Below, in pieces: positions 4,321-5,966 of a DNA stretch of 5,966 nt (its first letter is position 1; each line of letters starts with the position of its first letter). Location of the stretch: NCBI GenBank assembly GCA_937891125.1, contig CALAEZ010000158.1:1-5966 (forward strand), read 5' to 3'. Below the pieces are notes generated by a model that did not search any database, was not told the origin of the DNA, and saw only the letters and a program-made list of their open reading frames with translations. Both the position numbers and the translations under genes were made by a program. The DNA is from an uncultured Treponema sp. Lineage in GTDB: Bacteria > Spirochaetota > Spirochaetia > Treponematales > Treponemataceae.

Positions 4321-5966
4321 ATGCGCTACCTTTCCATCGCTCTTAATCTGCCGCTCAAAACGGCTTTTACCTACTGCGACCAAGAAGAAAATGCTGCCAT
4401 CAGCGACTTAACCGGCTACCGCGCCGAAGTAAAATTCGGAAACCGGCGCATGACAGGCTTTATTATTGCGCAGTCTGACACGCTGTTTCCCGACTGTCCT
4501 GTCGAGGAAAGCAAAATCAGGCCGATTCTGCGCCTGTCTGATACCGAGCCGCTTCTTACCGCTGAGTGCATTGCAACCGCCCGATGGATTTCGCATTTTT
4601 ACCTTTGCTCGCTCGGGGAGGCGCTTTCGGCAATGCTTCCAAGTGGTAAACGCGGCACTGACGCTGGCAGCATGTCGTTTGCAGAAGAGGCGCCCGACAC
4701 AAAAGCGCACACGCTAAGCGATGAGCAAAAAAATGCGGTCACAGCCATTCTTTCAGCGGCCGCTAAAAGCAAAGAAGAAGCAACGTCTGGTAACAAAAAA
4801 GCGTTATTCCACTATCTCTACGGCGCAACTGGTACGGGTAAAACAGAGGTTTTTCTCCAGATTGCAGAAAAGCTACTACAGGAAGGAAAAGGCGTCATCT
4901 ATCTGGTACCAGAAATCGGACTTACCACGCAGGTTATAGAAGCAGTAAGCGCGCGCTTTGGAAAAACAGTTGCCGTCTTACATTCACTGCTCACACCGAG
5001 CCAGCGACTTGGCGAATGGAAGCGCATTCTTCACCAGGAGGCGCGCGTTGTTATCGGCGCCCGAAGCGCAGTATTTGCCCCGGTTCCCCAGCTCGGTCTT
5101 ATCATCATTGACGAAGAGCATGACGGCTCATACAAAAGTGGCAACACCCCGCGCTACCATGCGCGACAGGTTGCTATGTACCGCGCCAGTCAAGCCCATA
5201 TTCCGCTTATTATGGGAAGCGCCACCCCCAGCGTTGAAGCCTGGCTTTCCATGCAGCAAGGCGTCATTCAAAAGCACACGCTCACGCAACGACTCGCGGG
5301 CGGCAAGCAGCCTGTAATCCGCAGCATCAATCTAACGCACGAAAAAAACAATGGCGGCTGCATTTCTGAGCCGCTTGCAAACGCCATTCGAGAGACGCTT
5401 GCTCAGAAAAAACAGGTGATTTTGTTTCTCAACCGGCGCGGCTTTACCCATTTTTTCCGCTGCCAGAGCTGTGGCTTTGAGCTAAAATGCAAGAACTGCT
5501 CGGTTTCGCTTACCTATCACAAGGCCGAAAAACGCTTGCGCTGTCACTACTGCGGCTGGCAAGTGGCGCCGCCCCAGCAATGCCCGGCGTGTGGCTCTCT
5601 TGACGTCGGCTATTCAGGCTTTGGCACCGAATATATCGAAGCCGAGGTTGCAGCAAAGTTTCCTGCAGCGCGTGTGCTTCGCATTGACACTGACAGCATT
5701 ACGCACAAGGGCGAGCTTAAAGAAAAGCTTGATTCGTTCCGGCGCGGCGACTACGACATACTGCTGGGCACGCAGATGGTCGCAAAAGGGCTTAATTTTC
5801 CGTCACTCCAGCTTGTCGGCGTCGTACTTGCCGACACGGGCTTACATCTTCCTGATTTTCGTGCCGCAGAGCGCACCTTTGCCCTTATTACGCAGGTTGC
5901 TGGCCGCGCAGGGCGCTTTTTTCCTGACGGCCGCGTGCTCGTGCAAACCTACCAGGCCGACGCATG
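4321..5966 (+). CDS. priA: Primosomal protein N' (PriA replication-restart helicase), C-terminus cut by window end
   Basis: PriA recognises stalled or D-loop forks and reloads the replicative helicase. The frame is open from ATG 4321 to the window edge: 548 codons with no stop, most of a protein usually 650-750 aa long. An N-terminal DNA-binding domain (1 to about 105, starting MRYLSIALNLPLKTAFTY) precedes the helicase. Walker A is GATGTGKTE at 168-176, LVPEIGLT is motif Ia, DEEH at 264-267 is the Walker B box, GSATPS at 299-304 is motif III, and QVAGRAGR at 525-532 is motif VI. The zinc domain has all four pairs, Cys381/384, 390/393, 408/411 and 421/424, embedded between the helicase lobes as in all PriA proteins. 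Only the C-terminal domain is missing, because of the window end rather than mutation. The start lies 11 bases after the glycosylase stop with only a weak GAG upstream, so translation probably follows from the first gene. Confidence 0.97.
   Translation, partial: MRYLSIALNLPLKTAFTYCDQEENAAISDLTGYRAEVKFGNRRMTGFIIAQSDTLFPDCPVEESKIRPILRLSDTEPLLTAECIATARWISHFYLCSLGEALSAMLPSGKRGTDAGSMSFAEEAPDTKAHTLSDEQKNAVTAILSAAAKSKEEATSGNKKALFHYLYGATGTGKTEVFLQIAEKLLQEGKGVIYLVPEIGLTTQVIEAVSARFGKTVAVLHSLLTPSQRLGEWKRILHQEARVVIGARSAVFAPVPQLGLIIIDEEHDGSYKSGNTPRYHARQVAMYRASQAHIPLIMGSATPSVEAWLSMQQGVIQKHTLTQRLAGGKQPVIRSINLTHEKNNGGCISEPLANAIRETLAQKKQVILFLNRRGFTHFFRCQSCGFELKCKNCSVSLTYHKAEKRLRCHYCGWQVAPPQQCPACGSLDVGYSGFGTEYIEAEVAAKFPAARVLRIDTDSITHKGELKEKLDSFRRGDYDILLGTQMVAKGLNFPSLQLVGVVLADTGLHLPDFRAAERTFALITQVAGRAGRFFPDGRVLVQTYQADA

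Noticed and set aside
4408..5317. Several open frames of 65-119 codons on both strands within priA
   Set aside because: The plus-strand priA frame has continuous, motif-complete coding sequence through the whole interval; these are shadows.
1..5966. CRISPR array, tRNA, rRNA, transposase, insertion-sequence ends or attachment site
   Set aside because: No regularly spaced repeats, RNA gene signatures, transposase motifs or terminal inverted repeats were seen on either strand.

Overview
This window looks like chromosomal DNA from a host-associated spirochaete, most likely of the Treponema lineage. That placement is an inference from the style of the deoC, uracil-DNA glycosylase and PriA proteins and from the roughly even base composition; no marker gene here proves it. 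Both ends cut through genes, so the window is probably a short contig or an excerpt. Six protein genes are supported with good confidence, plus one partial small gene at the left edge. Most are housekeeping genes for nucleotide metabolism, DNA repair and electron transfer.

Left part (1-1104): a minus-strand gene begins as a normal deoxyribose-phosphate aldolase (deoC), with a good promoter and ribosome binding site. Near 376-396, at a run of Ala-Met-Ile-Ala-Ala-Gly-Ala codons, it changes in frame into the C-terminus of a hexapeptide-repeat (left-handed beta-helix) sugar acetyltransferase with a Cys-rich tail. The next minus-strand gene starts inside its 3' end and runs off the window. It is AT-rich (about 34% G+C by hand count over 1-240), and what is visible resembles beta-propeller blades. 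The junction is either a real recombination/deletion event or an assembly chimera, and it is the most notable thing in the window.

Middle part (1187-3453): a tiny 2[4Fe-4S] ferredoxin gene (+) has its own extended -10 promoter and converges on a two-gene minus-strand operon. That operon holds an NCS2/AzgA-type purine permease followed by a dCMP deaminase. Between the convergent units lie two back-to-back hairpins, each followed by a T-run on the strand where it would terminate. Permease and deaminase together suggest base uptake coupled to supply of dUMP for thymidylate synthesis.

Right part (3540-5966): divergent from the permease is a plus-strand pair, a family 4 (Fe-S) uracil-DNA glycosylase and then priA, the replication-restart helicase, cut by the window end. 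The glycosylase has no Shine-Dalgarno sequence, and its predicted -10 box lies so close to the ATG that its mRNA may be leaderless. All four transcription units share a TGnTATACT extended -10 element.

I did not find a convincing new multi-gene system. The points worth follow-up are the chimeric deoC, the leaderless start, the paired convergent terminators and the shared promoter form.
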